Part shown: piece by piece, positions 15,921-25,603 of the stretch
How positions within the stretch are numbered: the first letter of the stretch is position 1
Layout of the letters: every line of letters begins with the position of its first letter
Source: Synergistaceae bacterium
GTDB lineage: Bacteria > Synergistota > Synergistia > Synergistales > Aminobacteriaceae
Assembly (NCBI GenBank): GCA_017451025.1
Contig: JAFSSM010000015.1
Span: 1-64,000 of the forward strand
Length of the DNA: 64,000 nucleotides
Reading direction: 5' to 3'
Translations under genes and position numbers: made by a program
Notes under the pieces: model-generated
Told to the model about the DNA's origin: nothing
Seen by the model: only the letters and a program-made list of their open reading frames with translations
The model's database searches: none

Positions 15921-17861
15921 ATGGCCGGTTCAATACGTCATGGCGTATCTCCCTTGAGCGACTATGACATATTCTTATTCAAGCAGGGAACGCATTACCA
16001 TCTTTACGAGAAAATGGGAGCACAGAAATTCACCGACCCCGCTGACAATGCAGAAGGAGTAGCTTTCTCCGTGTGGGCACCCAATGCGCAGGCGGTCAGC
16101 GTCGTCGGAAACTTCAACGGCTGGAACCCCGAAGCACACCCTCTCGCGGCACGCTGGGACGGCTCAGGAATCTGGGAGGGCTTCGTGCCCGGAATCGAGA
16201 AGTGGGAGCTGTACAAGTTCCACATCAGAAATTCGCACGGCGAGATCAAGGAAAAGATGGACCCGTTCTCCCGCGCGTTCGAGCTTCCGCCAAGAACTTC
16301 GTCGATCGTTCACTGGCCAGATTACCAGTGGGGCGACGGCGAGTGGCTCGCACACAGGGGCGAGAAGATGAACCTGTCCGCACCCCTCAGTGTCTACGAG
16401 GTACATATGGGTTCGTGGCGCAGGCATTGGGACGACGGACTGTCGCTGTCTTACCGCGAAATGGCCGAAGAACTGCCCGGCTACTGCGAGGATATGGGCT
16501 TCAACGCCGTAGAGTTCCTGCCGTTGATGGAGCACCCGTTCTATGGCTCGTGGGGCTATCAGACGCTCGGATACTTTGCCCCGACAGCAAGATACGGCAC
16601 TCCCGAAGACTTGATGTACCTCATCGACTCACTCCACAAGAAAAATATCGCAGTAATCCTCGACTTCGTTCCTAGCCATTTCCCGACTGACGACTTCGGA
16701 CTTGCCCGCTACGACGGCACAGCGTTATACGAGCACGAAGACCCCCGCAAGGGCTATCATCCTGACTGGGGAAGCTACATCTTCAACTACGGACGCAACG
16801 AAGTACGCAGTTACCTCATCTCCAGTGCGGCGTTCTGGGTTGACCAGTTCCACGCGGACGGACTGAGGATTGATGCAGTAGCATCGATGCTCTATCTGGA
16901 CTACTCCCGCAAAAATGGCGAATGGGTCCCCAACATCTACGGAGGCCGCGAGAATCTGGAAGCAATATCCCTGTTGCGCGACATGAACAGCGAACTTTTC
17001 GGCAGGTTCGGGACGATTCAGACTGTCGCCGAAGAGTCCACAGACTGGCCGATGGTTACGCGCCCGGTGTTCTTGGGAGGCTTGGGCTTCGGCATGAAGT
17101 GGAATATGGGCTGGATGCATGACACCCTCGACTACATGAGCCTTGAGCCGATTTACAGGAGCTACCACCAGAATCAGCTGACCTTCTCAATCTGGTATGC
17201 CTTCAGCGAAAACTTCATGCTTCCTCTCTCGCACGATGAGGTTGTTCACGGCAAAGGAAGCCTCATCAACAAGATGAGCGGCGACTGGTGGCAGAAGAGG
17301 GCAAACTTGAGGCTGCTCTACGGCTACATGTGGGCACATCCCGGCAAAAAGTTATTGTTCATGGGCGGCGAGTTTGCACAGGGCCTCGAGTGGAACCACG
17401 ACTCCGCGCTTGAGTGGCACCTTCTCCAGAAGGACGATTTTCGCGGGATTCAGGACTGGGTGCGCGACCTCAACAACGCCTACAAGAAGTATCCTCCGTT
17501 CTATGAGCTGGACTTCACGCCCGAAGGCTTCAGGTGGGTTGACTGTTCAGACTGGCAGCAGAGCATTATCGTGTGGCTGAGGAAGGGCAAGAGCGACGAC
17601 GAGTATGTACTCTGCGCCGCGAACTTCACGCCCGTACCGAGATACGGCTACCGTGTCGGCGTTCCTCGTTCGGGATTCTGGAAGGAAATCCTCAACAGCG
17701 ACGCTCCGAAGTACGGCGGAGGCGGTCTCGGAAACTGCGGAGGCATGGAGGCCGAAATGGTAGGGTGCAGCAATATGCCTTACTCACTGATGCTGACGCT
17801 TCCTCCGCTGGGAATTGTGATGTTCCACTTCAGCACAAAGCAGGAGAACGAACAGGAATAG
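15921..17861 (+). CDS. glgB: 1,4-alpha-glucan branching enzyme
   Basis: A 646-residue GH13 branching enzyme. An N-terminal CBM48 domain (VWAPNAQAVSVVGNFNGW, about 48-65) precedes the catalytic barrel. The conserved regions are DFVPSHF, DGLRIDAVASMLYLDY (nucleophile Asp), TVAEESTDWP (acid/base Glu) and LPLSHDEVVHGKGSL (transition-state Asp). It makes the alpha-1,6 branches of glycogen in the cytoplasm. Length matches the family. It stands alone, with its own promoter and terminator; no glgA, glgC or glgP is in the window. The codon composition is more GC-biased than that of nearby genes, in line with high expression. Confidence 0.96.
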   Translation: MAGSIRHGVSPLSDYDIFLFKQGTHYHLYEKMGAQKFTDPADNAEGVAFSVWAPNAQAVSVVGNFNGWNPEAHPLAARWDGSGIWEGFVPGIEKWELYKFHIRNSHGEIKEKMDPFSRAFELPPRTSSIVHWPDYQWGDGEWLAHRGEKMNLSAPLSVYEVHMGSWRRHWDDGLSLSYREMAEELPGYCEDMGFNAVEFLPLMEHPFYGSWGYQTLGYFAPTARYGTPEDLMYLIDSLHKKNIAVILDFVPSHFPTDDFGLARYDGTALYEHEDPRKGYHPDWGSYIFNYGRNEVRSYLISSAAFWVDQFHADGLRIDAVASMLYLDYSRKNGEWVPNIYGGRENLEAISLLRDMNSELFGRFGTIQTVAEESTDWPMVTRPVFLGGLGFGMKWNMGWMHDTLDYMSLEPIYRSYHQNQLTFSIWYAFSENFMLPLSHDEVVHGKGSLINKMSGDWWQKRANLRLLYGYMWAHPGKKLLFMGGEFAQGLEWNHDSALEWHLLQKDDFRGIQDWVRDLNNAYKKYPPFYELDFTPEGFRWVDCSDWQQSIIVWLRKGKSDDEYVLCAANFTPVPRYGYRVGVPRSGFWKEILNSDAPKYGGGGLGNCGGMEAEMVGCSNMPYSLMLTLPPLGIVMFHFSTKQENEQE

Positions 17862-17879
17862 GACATATTCCATCAGACA

Positions 17880-17910
17880 CTCCCCCCTTGAAGTATTGAG
17901 GGGGGAATTT
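17880..17910 (+). terminator. Terminator after glgB
   Basis: TCCCCCC and GGGGGGA pair around a loop of about 12 bases, followed by AATTT. The T tract is short, so termination may be partial. Confidence 0.6.
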
Positions 17911-17981
17911 CTGTATGAGGCCACGAAAACACGATTAAGTCAATCGGTACCACAAATCACGACAAATCACCCGCCTAAGTC

Positions 17982-17987
17982 TATAAT
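17982..17987 (+). promoter_or_regulatory. Possible -10 element of the efflux operon
   Basis: A perfect TATAAT lies 30 bases before the membrane-fusion-protein ATG. No convincing -35 is seen at 16-18 bases upstream. The gene itself has AAGGAG at good spacing. Confidence 0.4.
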
Positions 17988-18016
17988 CACCCGAAAATTC
18001 ACAAGGAGCTGACCAC

Positions 18017-19171
18017 ATGAAACATTTTCTCAAAATATTAACCGGCATTCTCGTTATTGCTGGAGTATGCTACGGCCTTAACACCTTACGCGAAAAACAA
18101 GCACCAGAACCAGAACCCGAAATAGTCCGCCCGGTCCGCACAATCAGGCTTCAGGGCGGAGAAGATTCATTCAGGCGCAGGTACTTCGGAACTGTTCAGG
18201 GAGGGAAACGCGCAGATTTATCGTTCAGGGTCTCGGGCACTCTACGGAAGATTAACGTCGATAAGGGAGCATCGGTGAAGAGGGGTGCACTCTTGGCCAC
18301 ACTTGACCCGCGAGACTTCAACACCAGAATATCCCAAGCTCAAAGTGCACTGTCTCAGGCTCAGGCCCAGCACAAAAACGCTGAGGCAGACTTCAAGCGC
18401 TACGAGAACCTCTATAAGCAGAAGGTTATAGCCCGTGCGCAGTATGACACATACAAGACGCAGGTCGACGTAACGCAATCCGCAGTGAACTCCGCGCAGG
18501 CAAACCTGAAGAGTGCACGCGATGCCCTCAAAGATACGGAACTTCGTGCACCGTTTGACGGAGTCATCGCCGACAGGAAGGCCGAAAATTTCCAGGACAT
18601 CACGGCCAAGCAGACAATATTCAGCCTTCAGGACTTGAACAGCCTGGAGATTGTGTTCAACATTCCGGATAACGACATTCTGATTGCGCCCATAACCAAA
18701 GTAAGAAACCTGCAGGACCTCAAGAATCAGGCTGACCAGTTCACCATAAACGCGGCGTTCGACGCAATACCCGACCGAACATTTCCGTTGAGCATTAAAG
18801 AGGTTGCTACGCAGGCCACAGCCGCAAACACTTACCCTGTTACGGCGACAATGCCCAAGCAGGACGGTATACGCATTCTGCCGGGAATGTCCGTTACTGT
18901 TGAGGTGGACTTTGCGGGAGAAGGAACAGCACACGAAGACGCTGGCGGTTATTCTGTGCCGTCAACAGCCATACTCAACGATGGAGGCAGCAATTATGTG
19001 TGGAGGTTCGCGGTCGGTCAGGTGTCGCGCGTTCCTGTGAAAGTCGGGCAGATGCACAATGACGGCACTGTGGAGATTGAGGGTGCGACTCTGAGCGGCG
19101 GAGATGTGATCGTTACGGCGGGAGTGTATTTCCTGCACGAAGGCCAGCGTGTGAGACTTCTGGAGGACTAA
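18017..19171 (+). CDS. RND efflux membrane-fusion (periplasmic adaptor) subunit
   Basis: A 384-residue HlyD/AcrA-type adaptor. Residues 1-25 form a membrane anchor or signal. FRVSGTLRKINVDKGASVKRG and ELRAPFDGVIADRKAE are the two halves of the lipoyl-like domain, with an alpha-helical hairpin between them (about 100-165) rich in AQ repeats such as AQSALSQAQAQHKNAEADF. Beta-barrel and membrane-proximal domains follow (GIRILPGMSVTVEVDF). It bridges the inner-membrane pump to an outer-membrane channel, which is not encoded here. It is the first gene of a three-gene operon; the next gene begins two bases after the stop. Confidence 0.92.
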   Translation: MKHFLKILTGILVIAGVCYGLNTLREKQAPEPEPEIVRPVRTIRLQGGEDSFRRRYFGTVQGGKRADLSFRVSGTLRKINVDKGASVKRGALLATLDPRDFNTRISQAQSALSQAQAQHKNAEADFKRYENLYKQKVIARAQYDTYKTQVDVTQSAVNSAQANLKSARDALKDTELRAPFDGVIADRKAENFQDITAKQTIFSLQDLNSLEIVFNIPDNDILIAPITKVRNLQDLKNQADQFTINAAFDAIPDRTFPLSIKEVATQATAANTYPVTATMPKQDGIRILPGMSVTVEVDFAGEGTAHEDAGGYSVPSTAILNDGGSNYVWRFAVGQVSRVPVKVGQMHNDGTVEIEGATLSGGDVIVTAGVYFLHEGQRVRLLED

Positions 19172-19173
19172 TC

Positions 19174-19938
19174 ATGATTCTGTATTTCTCTGCAACGGGC
19201 AACAGCAAATATTGCGCCGAATACATATCCTCACGCACCAGCGACGAAATTATCTCCTTAAACGACATGATGAAGACCGGAGTCTGTTCCGTGAACTGCG
19301 AAGGAGCGGAACGGTTAGGAATTGTTGCTCCGGTGTATGACTGGGACTTGGCCTACGCGGTCAGTGAGTTTCTGGAGAGGGTGAGCTTCGAGAATTTGCC
19401 GGACACGTGCTACGTCTACGGAGTGTTCACCTGCGGGAGCAACGGCGGACGTGCGGACGAAACCCTGCGTGATATTCTCGGTCGTAAGGGTATCACCCTA
19501 AACGCAGCATTCACCGTAAGTATGCCGGATAATTACGTGCTGATGTTCAGGACAGCAAGTCCGGATCGCAAAGCCGAACACCTCGCCAAAGCGGACGATA
19601 CACTTTCGGAGTTTGCGGAGGACATCGCGGCGAAGAAAGATGTGCAGAAGATGACACGCAAGCCGTCTAGATTCTTCGTGCGGCTCATCCGAAAATTCTT
19701 CATGCCGTCCCAGCGAAAGGTTAAGGGCTTCAGCGTCAACGATAACTGCATAGGCTGCGGGCTGTGCGAGCAGGTATGCCCTATGAACATTATCACCCTG
19801 AAGGACAAGCGGCCCGTGTGGACTCGCGATGAGTGCGCTTGCTGTTTGGGATGCCTTCACCGCTGTCCGAAGCAGGCCATCAATCGCGGCAAGTCGGCCA
19901 AGAACGGCAGATACATTAACCCGAACGTGAAACTGTGA
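19174..19938 (+). CDS. EFR1-type flavodoxin/ferredoxin fusion protein
   Basis: A 254-residue redox protein. The N-terminus, ILYFSATGNSKYCAEYI, is an FMN-binding flavodoxin loop. The C-terminal 70 residues hold two [4Fe-4S] motifs, CIGCGLCEQVCP and CACCLGCLHRCP. This is the EFR1-family arrangement common in anaerobes; electron donors and acceptors are generally unknown. Its place is unusual: it is in the same direction between the adaptor (two bases before) and the RND pump (start 11 bases after), so the three are almost certainly cotranscribed. Whether it has a role in efflux is unknown. I see no signal peptide; it should be cytoplasmic. Confidence 0.9.
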   Translation: MILYFSATGNSKYCAEYISSRTSDEIISLNDMMKTGVCSVNCEGAERLGIVAPVYDWDLAYAVSEFLERVSFENLPDTCYVYGVFTCGSNGGRADETLRDILGRKGITLNAAFTVSMPDNYVLMFRTASPDRKAEHLAKADDTLSEFAEDIAAKKDVQKMTRKPSRFFVRLIRKFFMPSQRKVKGFSVNDNCIGCGLCEQVCPMNIITLKDKRPVWTRDECACCLGCLHRCPKQAINRGKSAKNGRYINPNVKL

Positions 19939-19948
19939 GGTGATAAGT

Positions 19949-22900
19949 ATGGACATAGCAAGAGCCAGCATACAGCGTTACAGGGTCGTAATATTCATCT
20001 GCCTGCTTACGCTGATAGGTGGGGTCGGGGCATATTTCCAGATAGGGAAGCTCGAAGACCCTTCCTTCACCATCAAAACCGCCGTAGTCTCCGCAGTGTA
20101 TCCGGGAGCGAGCGCATACGAGGTAGAACAGGAAGTAACTTCACGCCTTGAGGACGCAATCCAGGCAATGGGCGAAATCAAGCATATACGTTCGCGTTCA
20201 ACGCCCGGCCTCGCGATAATCTACGTGGACATTAAGGACGAATACACCAGCAAGGAACTTCCGCAGATATGGGACAAGCTCCGCCAGAAGGTCAACGACG
20301 AACAGGTATATATGCCTTCAGGAGTTACCACACTCATCAACAACGACTTCGGTGAAGTTTACGGCCAGTACTACGCACTAGTAGGGGACGGCTACACAAT
20401 GAAGGAGCTGTACGATTACGCGGACTTCCTCAAGAAAAACCTTGTGCTTGTCGATGAGGTAGCCAGCGTAAAGATTCTCGGCGAGCAGACTGAAGCCGTG
20501 TACATTGAGTTTTCAGCGTCTAGGATGTCAGCACTCGGCCTTTCACCCCTTACAGTTTTTGCGGCACTGACACAGCAGAACACTCTTTCGGCACTCGGCA
20601 ATATAACTCTCGGCGACAGGTACATACGCATTTCACCGACAGGAGCAATTCTCACTGTTGAGGACATCGGCGACCTCGTGATAGGGAGTTCCGGCGGAAA
20701 TCTTACCCGTCTTCGTGAGGTAGCTACGGTTAGACGGGACTACGTAGAACCTCAGAGCTTCAAGATGAAGTTCAACAACAGGCCGGCACTCGCAATAGGC
20801 ATCTCTACGGTTGAGGGCGGAAACGTCGTGAATATGGGGCGCGCTGTCTCAAAGAGGCTCAAGGAGTTAGAGGCTTTCCGTCCCGTCGGAATTGAGCTGA
20901 ACGAAATATACATGCAGTCCGACCAGGTTATCAAGTCCACAAATGACTTCATCATCAACCTAATCGAGAGCCTCGCAATCGTAGTAGGAGTGCTGTTAAT
21001 CTTCATGGGCCTGCGTTCGGGGTTAATCATCGGGCTTGTGCTGTTAATCACTGTTGCGGGTACGTTCCTCATCATGAACAGCACAGGAATAACCCTGCAG
21101 ATAGTTTCTCTTGCGGCACTGATTATTGCGCTGGGTTCTCTAGTCGATAACGGGATAGTTGTAGCTGAGGGTATGCTCGTCGGCACGGAGCGCGGAATGT
21201 CCATTGAGGACGCGGCTTCTGATTCGGTGAACGGCTCAATATGGGCAATGCTGGGGGGTACGTTCATTGCGGTGCTGGCGTTCGCACCTATAGGGTTATC
21301 GAAGGCACAGGCGGGCGAATTTTTGAGCACAATGTTTCAGGTCGTCGCAATCTCAATGATGCTGAGCTGGTTTGCCGCGCTGATTGCCGCACCTGCACTC
21401 GGAAAAGTAATGCTGAAGCCCTCGAAGCAGGAAGGAGACCCTTACGACAGCTTCTTATTCAGAATGTACAGGGCAATTCTTGAAGGATGCCTGCATCACC
21501 GAACGCTGACCGTTATAGCCACTGTAGGCATGTTTGCGGTCTCAATGGTGATATTCTCGCACATGGAAACATCATTCTTCCCTGACGCTGAGACCGTGTA
21601 CTACAACGTGGAACTCTGGAGCCAGCAGGGCACATCGTTAGCCGGGCAGGAGAGAGCAACGCAGGAACTCGTGGACTACATAAGCTCACAGCCGGAAGTG
21701 AAGAACGTTACGCAGTTCATCGGCGGAGGAGGCTTGAGGTTCATGCTGACGTATTCGCCCCCCGAGAGCAACACTGCATTTTCACAGCTCATGGTTGAGA
21801 TGAAGGACGCGAAAGACACGCGCTCGATGCTCCTGAAGACTCAGAGCTACATTGAAGAGCACATGCCGGGACATGACGGGCACTGCAAGCTGTTTGCACG
21901 CGGAAGCGGAATGTCCGAGAAGATAGGAGTCAGGTTCTACGGTGAAGATATTGACGTTTTGCGCAGGCTTACAGCACAGGCACTCGAGGTAATGGAGAAG
22001 GATCCTTCGTCGCAGTTCCTGCGCACGGACTGGAGGGAGAGAGTAGAGGTCATACGTCCCCAAATCCTGAAGGACCAGATGCAGAGTTTGGGGCTTGGCC
22101 GTCCGTTAATCAACACAGCAATTCAGATAGCTACTACAGGCGCAACAATCGGGTCATTCAGGGATGGCGATAAATCCCTTGCGATATACGCCGCCTTCAC
22201 ACCCGAAGAACGGAATAACATTGCGATGTTGAGTTCACTTCCTGTGTGGTCGCCGACAATCAACAAGACTGTTCCGCTCGGTACGGTGTTCACGAATCTG
22301 GAGACATCGTTTGAGGACGACATAATCATTCACCGTGACAGGAGCCGAATGATGACGGCCATGAGCGAGATCAAGCTGGGCACTAACGCCGATGCAATGC
22401 TCGCAAGGATAAAGCCGAAGATTGAGGCAATAAGGCTTCCGCTGGGTTACACTCTGGAATTTGGCGGACAGATGGAACTTTCGAACGAATCTATGGCGGG
22501 AATGGCTGTAGCTTTTCCTCCGGCAATATTAATCATGTTCATCATCATGATATTCCTGTTCAACGGCTTCCGGCAGACGGTTATAATCTTCCTGTCCCTG
22601 CCGTTAATCCTGATAGGTGTAGTTCTGGGCTTGTGGGTTATGCGTATGGACGTGAGCTTCCTGGCAATTGTTGGTCTGCTGTCCCTCGTGGGAATGCTGG
22701 CCAAGAACTCGATAGTCCTGCTCGACCAGGTGAGTGCTGATTTTGCAGCCGGGCGCGACAAGTATGAAGCTATCGTTGAGGACGGAATATCACGCCTTCG
22801 CCCTGTGGCTATGTCTGCACTTACTACGGTTCTGGGAATGATTCCGTTAATCTGGGATGTAATGTTCGGGCCTATGGCTGTTACGATTATGGCAGGATTG

Positions 22901-22999
22901 ACGGTGAGCACGATACTGACTCTGTTAGTGATTCCGGTGCTGACGGCGATAGCGTACCGAGTTCCGTGTCCTGAGCCTGACTCTGAAGACGAAGAATAA
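19949..22999 (+). CDS. RND-family efflux pump (AcrB/MexB-like)
   Basis: A protein of about 1016 residues with the RND plan: one N-terminal helix, a large periplasmic loop, helices 2-7, a second periplasmic loop and helices 8-12. Motifs include VYPGASAYEVEQEVTSRLE (porter domain), LVDNGIVVAEGM in helix 4, where LVDN replaces the LVDDA proton-relay pair of AcrB, and LVGMLAKNSIVLLDQ in helix 10 with the conserved lysine. It would expel drugs, lipids or other toxic compounds using the proton gradient. The start at ATG 19949 follows GAGGTGAT; a GTG at 19940 is less likely. The closest relatives are the shorter AcrB/MMPL-like pumps paired with HlyD adaptors. Confidence 0.93.
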   Translation: MDIARASIQRYRVVIFICLLTLIGGVGAYFQIGKLEDPSFTIKTAVVSAVYPGASAYEVEQEVTSRLEDAIQAMGEIKHIRSRSTPGLAIIYVDIKDEYTSKELPQIWDKLRQKVNDEQVYMPSGVTTLINNDFGEVYGQYYALVGDGYTMKELYDYADFLKKNLVLVDEVASVKILGEQTEAVYIEFSASRMSALGLSPLTVFAALTQQNTLSALGNITLGDRYIRISPTGAILTVEDIGDLVIGSSGGNLTRLREVATVRRDYVEPQSFKMKFNNRPALAIGISTVEGGNVVNMGRAVSKRLKELEAFRPVGIELNEIYMQSDQVIKSTNDFIINLIESLAIVVGVLLIFMGLRSGLIIGLVLLITVAGTFLIMNSTGITLQIVSLAALIIALGSLVDNGIVVAEGMLVGTERGMSIEDAASDSVNGSIWAMLGGTFIAVLAFAPIGLSKAQAGEFLSTMFQVVAISMMLSWFAALIAAPALGKVMLKPSKQEGDPYDSFLFRMYRAILEGCLHHRTLTVIATVGMFAVSMVIFSHMETSFFPDAETVYYNVELWSQQGTSLAGQERATQELVDYISSQPEVKNVTQFIGGGGLRFMLTYSPPESNTAFSQLMVEMKDAKDTRSMLLKTQSYIEEHMPGHDGHCKLFARGSGMSEKIGVRFYGEDIDVLRRLTAQALEVMEKDPSSQFLRTDWRERVEVIRPQILKDQMQSLGLGRPLINTAIQIATTGATIGSFRDGDKSLAIYAAFTPEERNNIAMLSSLPVWSPTINKTVPLGTVFTNLETSFEDDIIIHRDRSRMMTAMSEIKLGTNADAMLARIKPKIEAIRLPLGYTLEFGGQMELSNESMAGMAVAFPPAILIMFIIMIFLFNGFRQTVIIFLSLPLILIGVVLGLWVMRMDVSFLAIVGLLSLVGMLAKNSIVLLDQVSADFAAGRDKYEAIVEDGISRLRPVAMSALTTVLGMIPLIWDVMFGPMAVTIMAGLTVSTILTLLVIPVLTAIAYRVPCPEPDSEDEE

Positions 23000-23003
23000 C
23001 CCG

Positions 23004-23039
23004 CAAAAAAACAGGGGGACTCCGTGAAGAATCTCCCTG
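23004..23039 (-). terminator. Terminator of the M13 peptidase operon
   Basis: On the minus strand GCAGGGAGA and TCCCCCTG pair across a short loop and are followed by a run of seven T (plus-strand A run at 23005-23011). It closes the long minus-strand gene series and lies between convergent genes. Confidence 0.75.
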
Positions 23040-23054
23040 CATCTTTCCTGAAAG

Positions 23055-25154
23055 CTACCAGACTTCCAGCTCCTTAATCTTCTCAGGCGATAAATACATT
23101 CTGTCTCCGCTCTCTGTCCCGTAAGTCTCGTGAAACTCCTCGAACAGCTGAACGATTGCATTAGCTCTCAAATAATTTAGCGGATGCACGTCTGCCTGTA
23201 TCAGATAACTAATCCCCTCAAGAGTAGCTACACGTTTCCATTTCGAAGCACAAACCTCAAAGAATTTCTCGTAGTCAAATCCTTCCGTCTTGGCTGCCAT
23301 GTTCAGGATAACTTTCAAGGCAGCAATATCCGCAATGGTCTCGGTCTGAGTGTAGCTGCCGTTCCACTTTGTGCCGTCCTCAAGAATCGTAATGCTGTTT
23401 GCGTGGTCAATGATCCTTGCAACTCTCGCGCTGAACGCCGCAAAATCCTCATCAGTCCACCAGCTGGAAAGATTCCCGTCCTTGTCGTACAGTGCTCCGT
23501 TCGGGTCAAATGCGTGTGAAATCTCATGTCCGATGAAAGTTCCTATTCCGCCGAGATTCTCTTCACGTGAGGCATCAGGTTTGTAGAAATCTCCGCTGAG
23601 TATCCCCGCAAGTATATTGATAGAGTTCTCTAAGGAATTATAGTAAGCGTTAACCTGATGGACTTTCTCGTCAGCCCATATATTACGGTCAACTCTGGTA
23701 TTCAGGACACTCGAATAACATTCATAGTTGAACATGTTGATTTTCTCGATAGCAGATACCAGAGTCTCGCCTTCTGATACAGTCCCGATATTCAGGTTGT
23801 TGATTGTGTCGGAGTCCGAATATTTGTCAGGATAAGCTACGTTGATTTTCATTGCGTCAAGTTTCTCGACGGCTTTTGCTCTGGTTGCTTCACTGAGCCA
23901 TTCCTCACCCTGCAGCATTATTCTGTACTCAGCTATGATGTCCTGAATAATCTCTGTAATATCCTGTTTCGTCTCACTGCTGACAAACTTATTCACGAAA
24001 ATTCTTGTGAGAGGCTTGGGAAGCATGTCATTCACAAAGGTGAAGGCACTTTCTGTGTCTGGTGCGTTCTCAGTAATTCCGTTTTGTTCGTTGCTTATCT
24101 TCATAGCCTCACGGTATGCTGCTTCATCAGATCTGCTGATATAGCCGTCTGCAACAGTACGAAGTATCAGATATGCCTTAATGTCCTCAAGGCTGGAGGC
24201 AGTGTAAAGCGCGTTCATGCCTTCGAGCCACTTCGGCAGTATAAGATTCAGGCGGTCCGAGACCAAATCCGCAGAGATCAGCATATCAGCGATAGGAAAC
24301 ACAGGCGACATACTGCGGAGCTGGTCATACGTTACCGGGTTGTTCTGAGCTGCTCTATTTTCGGGCAGCCGGGATTCTTCACGCGTCATGATGTATTCCG
24401 CTATAGCCTTCTCGAAGTTATATGCACGATCCATGATTGCCTGAGCTTCCGACTCGGAACATCCCACTCTCTGGAGCATGTAGGACGCTTTAGCATCGTT
24501 TGCCTTCTTCGCCCTTGCGCCGTTCTCGGTGAGGGATTTGTATTCTTCGGAGTCTTCGAGCCGCAATGCTGTAGGAGATATGTAGAGACAGTAATATTCG
24601 GAGTCATTCATGTCCGCCATAACGTTTACCTCGAACAGTGAAGGCCTATTCTTAGCGTTTACGTCTTTGCTTGCGAGATATGCTGTAAGTTCGTCAATTG
24701 AGTTCAGGGAGCTGATAACGGTGAAAGCATTTTGCGCTGCCTTTACGCCTTCGGAATTTCTAGCGTCCCAGTCGAGCCATAAGGCATATAGATTCCTGAC
24801 GAGGTCGGCATCATGTCCTTGCAGGGAGGAATCACTCATCAGAGCGATTAAGTTTGCCTGTATGCTGTCGTCGATTTCAGAGAATCCTGATGTCTCGATG
24901 TTTCCGGGCTTGAGTGCAGCACTGGTTATCCAGTCGTGGTTTGTCCAGACGTAAAAGTCTTCTTGCGGTGAAGGTCTGTAGCTTTCGGGGACGCGCCCGA
25001 TGATGTTGGAGTTCACCCACGGGTATTCTGCGAAAGTGAACTGCTCGGATTCCTGCCCGGAGTCCAAAGAGCTGGTATAGCTTCCGCATCCTCCTGCTGT
25101 GAATGCCGCAAATATTGCCAGTATCGCGGCGGCCAAAAATATTTTGTGTTTCAT
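23055..25154 (-). CDS. M13-family (neprilysin-like) zinc metallopeptidase, lipoprotein
   Basis: A 699-residue peptidase. The N-terminal signal ends at a lipobox-like FTAGGC, so it is probably a lipoprotein facing the periplasm. The M13_N helical domain spans about residues 50-430. The catalytic domain has GHEISHAFDPNGALYD (the HExxH zinc site) and ETIADIAALK, where the Glu is the third ligand and the Asp helps catalysis. The C-terminal MYLSPEKIKELEVW resembles the family end, which normally has a CxxW tetrapeptide; here only the Trp remains. It degrades oligopeptides, fitting an amino-acid-using life style. It is the last gene of the minus-strand run, 11 bases behind the HD gene. Confidence 0.93.
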   Translation of the reverse strand: MKHKIFLAAAILAIFAAFTAGGCGSYTSSLDSGQESEQFTFAEYPWVNSNIIGRVPESYRPSPQEDFYVWTNHDWITSAALKPGNIETSGFSEIDDSIQANLIALMSDSSLQGHDADLVRNLYALWLDWDARNSEGVKAAQNAFTVISSLNSIDELTAYLASKDVNAKNRPSLFEVNVMADMNDSEYYCLYISPTALRLEDSEEYKSLTENGARAKKANDAKASYMLQRVGCSESEAQAIMDRAYNFEKAIAEYIMTREESRLPENRAAQNNPVTYDQLRSMSPVFPIADMLISADLVSDRLNLILPKWLEGMNALYTASSLEDIKAYLILRTVADGYISRSDEAAYREAMKISNEQNGITENAPDTESAFTFVNDMLPKPLTRIFVNKFVSSETKQDITEIIQDIIAEYRIMLQGEEWLSEATRAKAVEKLDAMKINVAYPDKYSDSDTINNLNIGTVSEGETLVSAIEKINMFNYECYSSVLNTRVDRNIWADEKVHQVNAYYNSLENSINILAGILSGDFYKPDASREENLGGIGTFIGHEISHAFDPNGALYDKDGNLSSWWTDEDFAAFSARVARIIDHANSITILEDGTKWNGSYTQTETIADIAALKVILNMAAKTEGFDYEKFFEVCASKWKRVATLEGISYLIQADVHPLNYLRANAIVQLFEEFHETYGTESGDRMYLSPEKIKELEVW

Positions 25155-25165
25155 AAAATTTCCTC

Positions 25166-25603
25166 CTAGTCTTGAAGTACACGCAGAGCTTCCAGATATT
25201 TATTGCTGCGTTTTCGGGCGGACTCTACCAGACTTTCAGCGCACATGTCAAACCGTGATATGTCAAGGTTATGCGCAAGGTCTGCCCTTTTCACCTTACG
25301 CGCTATCGGGTTCTGCGCAACCCTCCTCACGTACTCGAAGTAGTCCGTACCCTCCTGATGGGTCAGCAGCTTCACCGCCTCCACAACTTCGCGCGGAAAT
25401 TCCCTCTCCAGAACTTCGGGCGAAAGCTCCGTATCTTCAAGAGTGTCATGCAGAAGCGCAGCGCAGGCCGAAAATTCATCGTCCATCTGTTCCGCAACAT
25501 GAAGAACGTGAACTATATACGGCCTGCCCGCCTTGTCTTTCTGTCCGTGATGGTATTCATAAGCAAGGTCAATCGCCTTGTTCGTCAGGGGAGTGTAGAT
25601 CAT
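25166..25603 (-). CDS. HD-domain phosphohydrolase (SpoT/Mesh1-like)
   Basis: A 145-residue single-domain protein of the RelA/SpoT HD family. YIVHVLHVAEQM, ACAALLHDTLEDTE (the HD and ED motifs) and KRADLAHNLD are the metal- and nucleotide-binding blocks. Small proteins of this kind hydrolyse (p)ppGpp or related nucleotides such as NADPH in the cytoplasm. It lacks the synthetase, TGS and ACT domains of full SpoT. It overlaps the upstream small membrane protein by ATGA. The exact substrate cannot be told from sequence. Confidence 0.88.
   Translation of the reverse strand: MIYTPLTNKAIDLAYEYHHGQKDKAGRPYIVHVLHVAEQMDDEFSACAALLHDTLEDTELSPEVLEREFPREVVEAVKLLTHQEGTDYFEYVRRVAQNPIARKVKRADLAHNLDISRFDMCAESLVESARKRSNKYLEALRVLQD

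Noticed and set aside
16073-16675. 200-codon frame inside glgB on the same strand
   Set aside because: It is Arg-rich and out of frame with a fully conserved glgB; a shadow of GC-biased codons.
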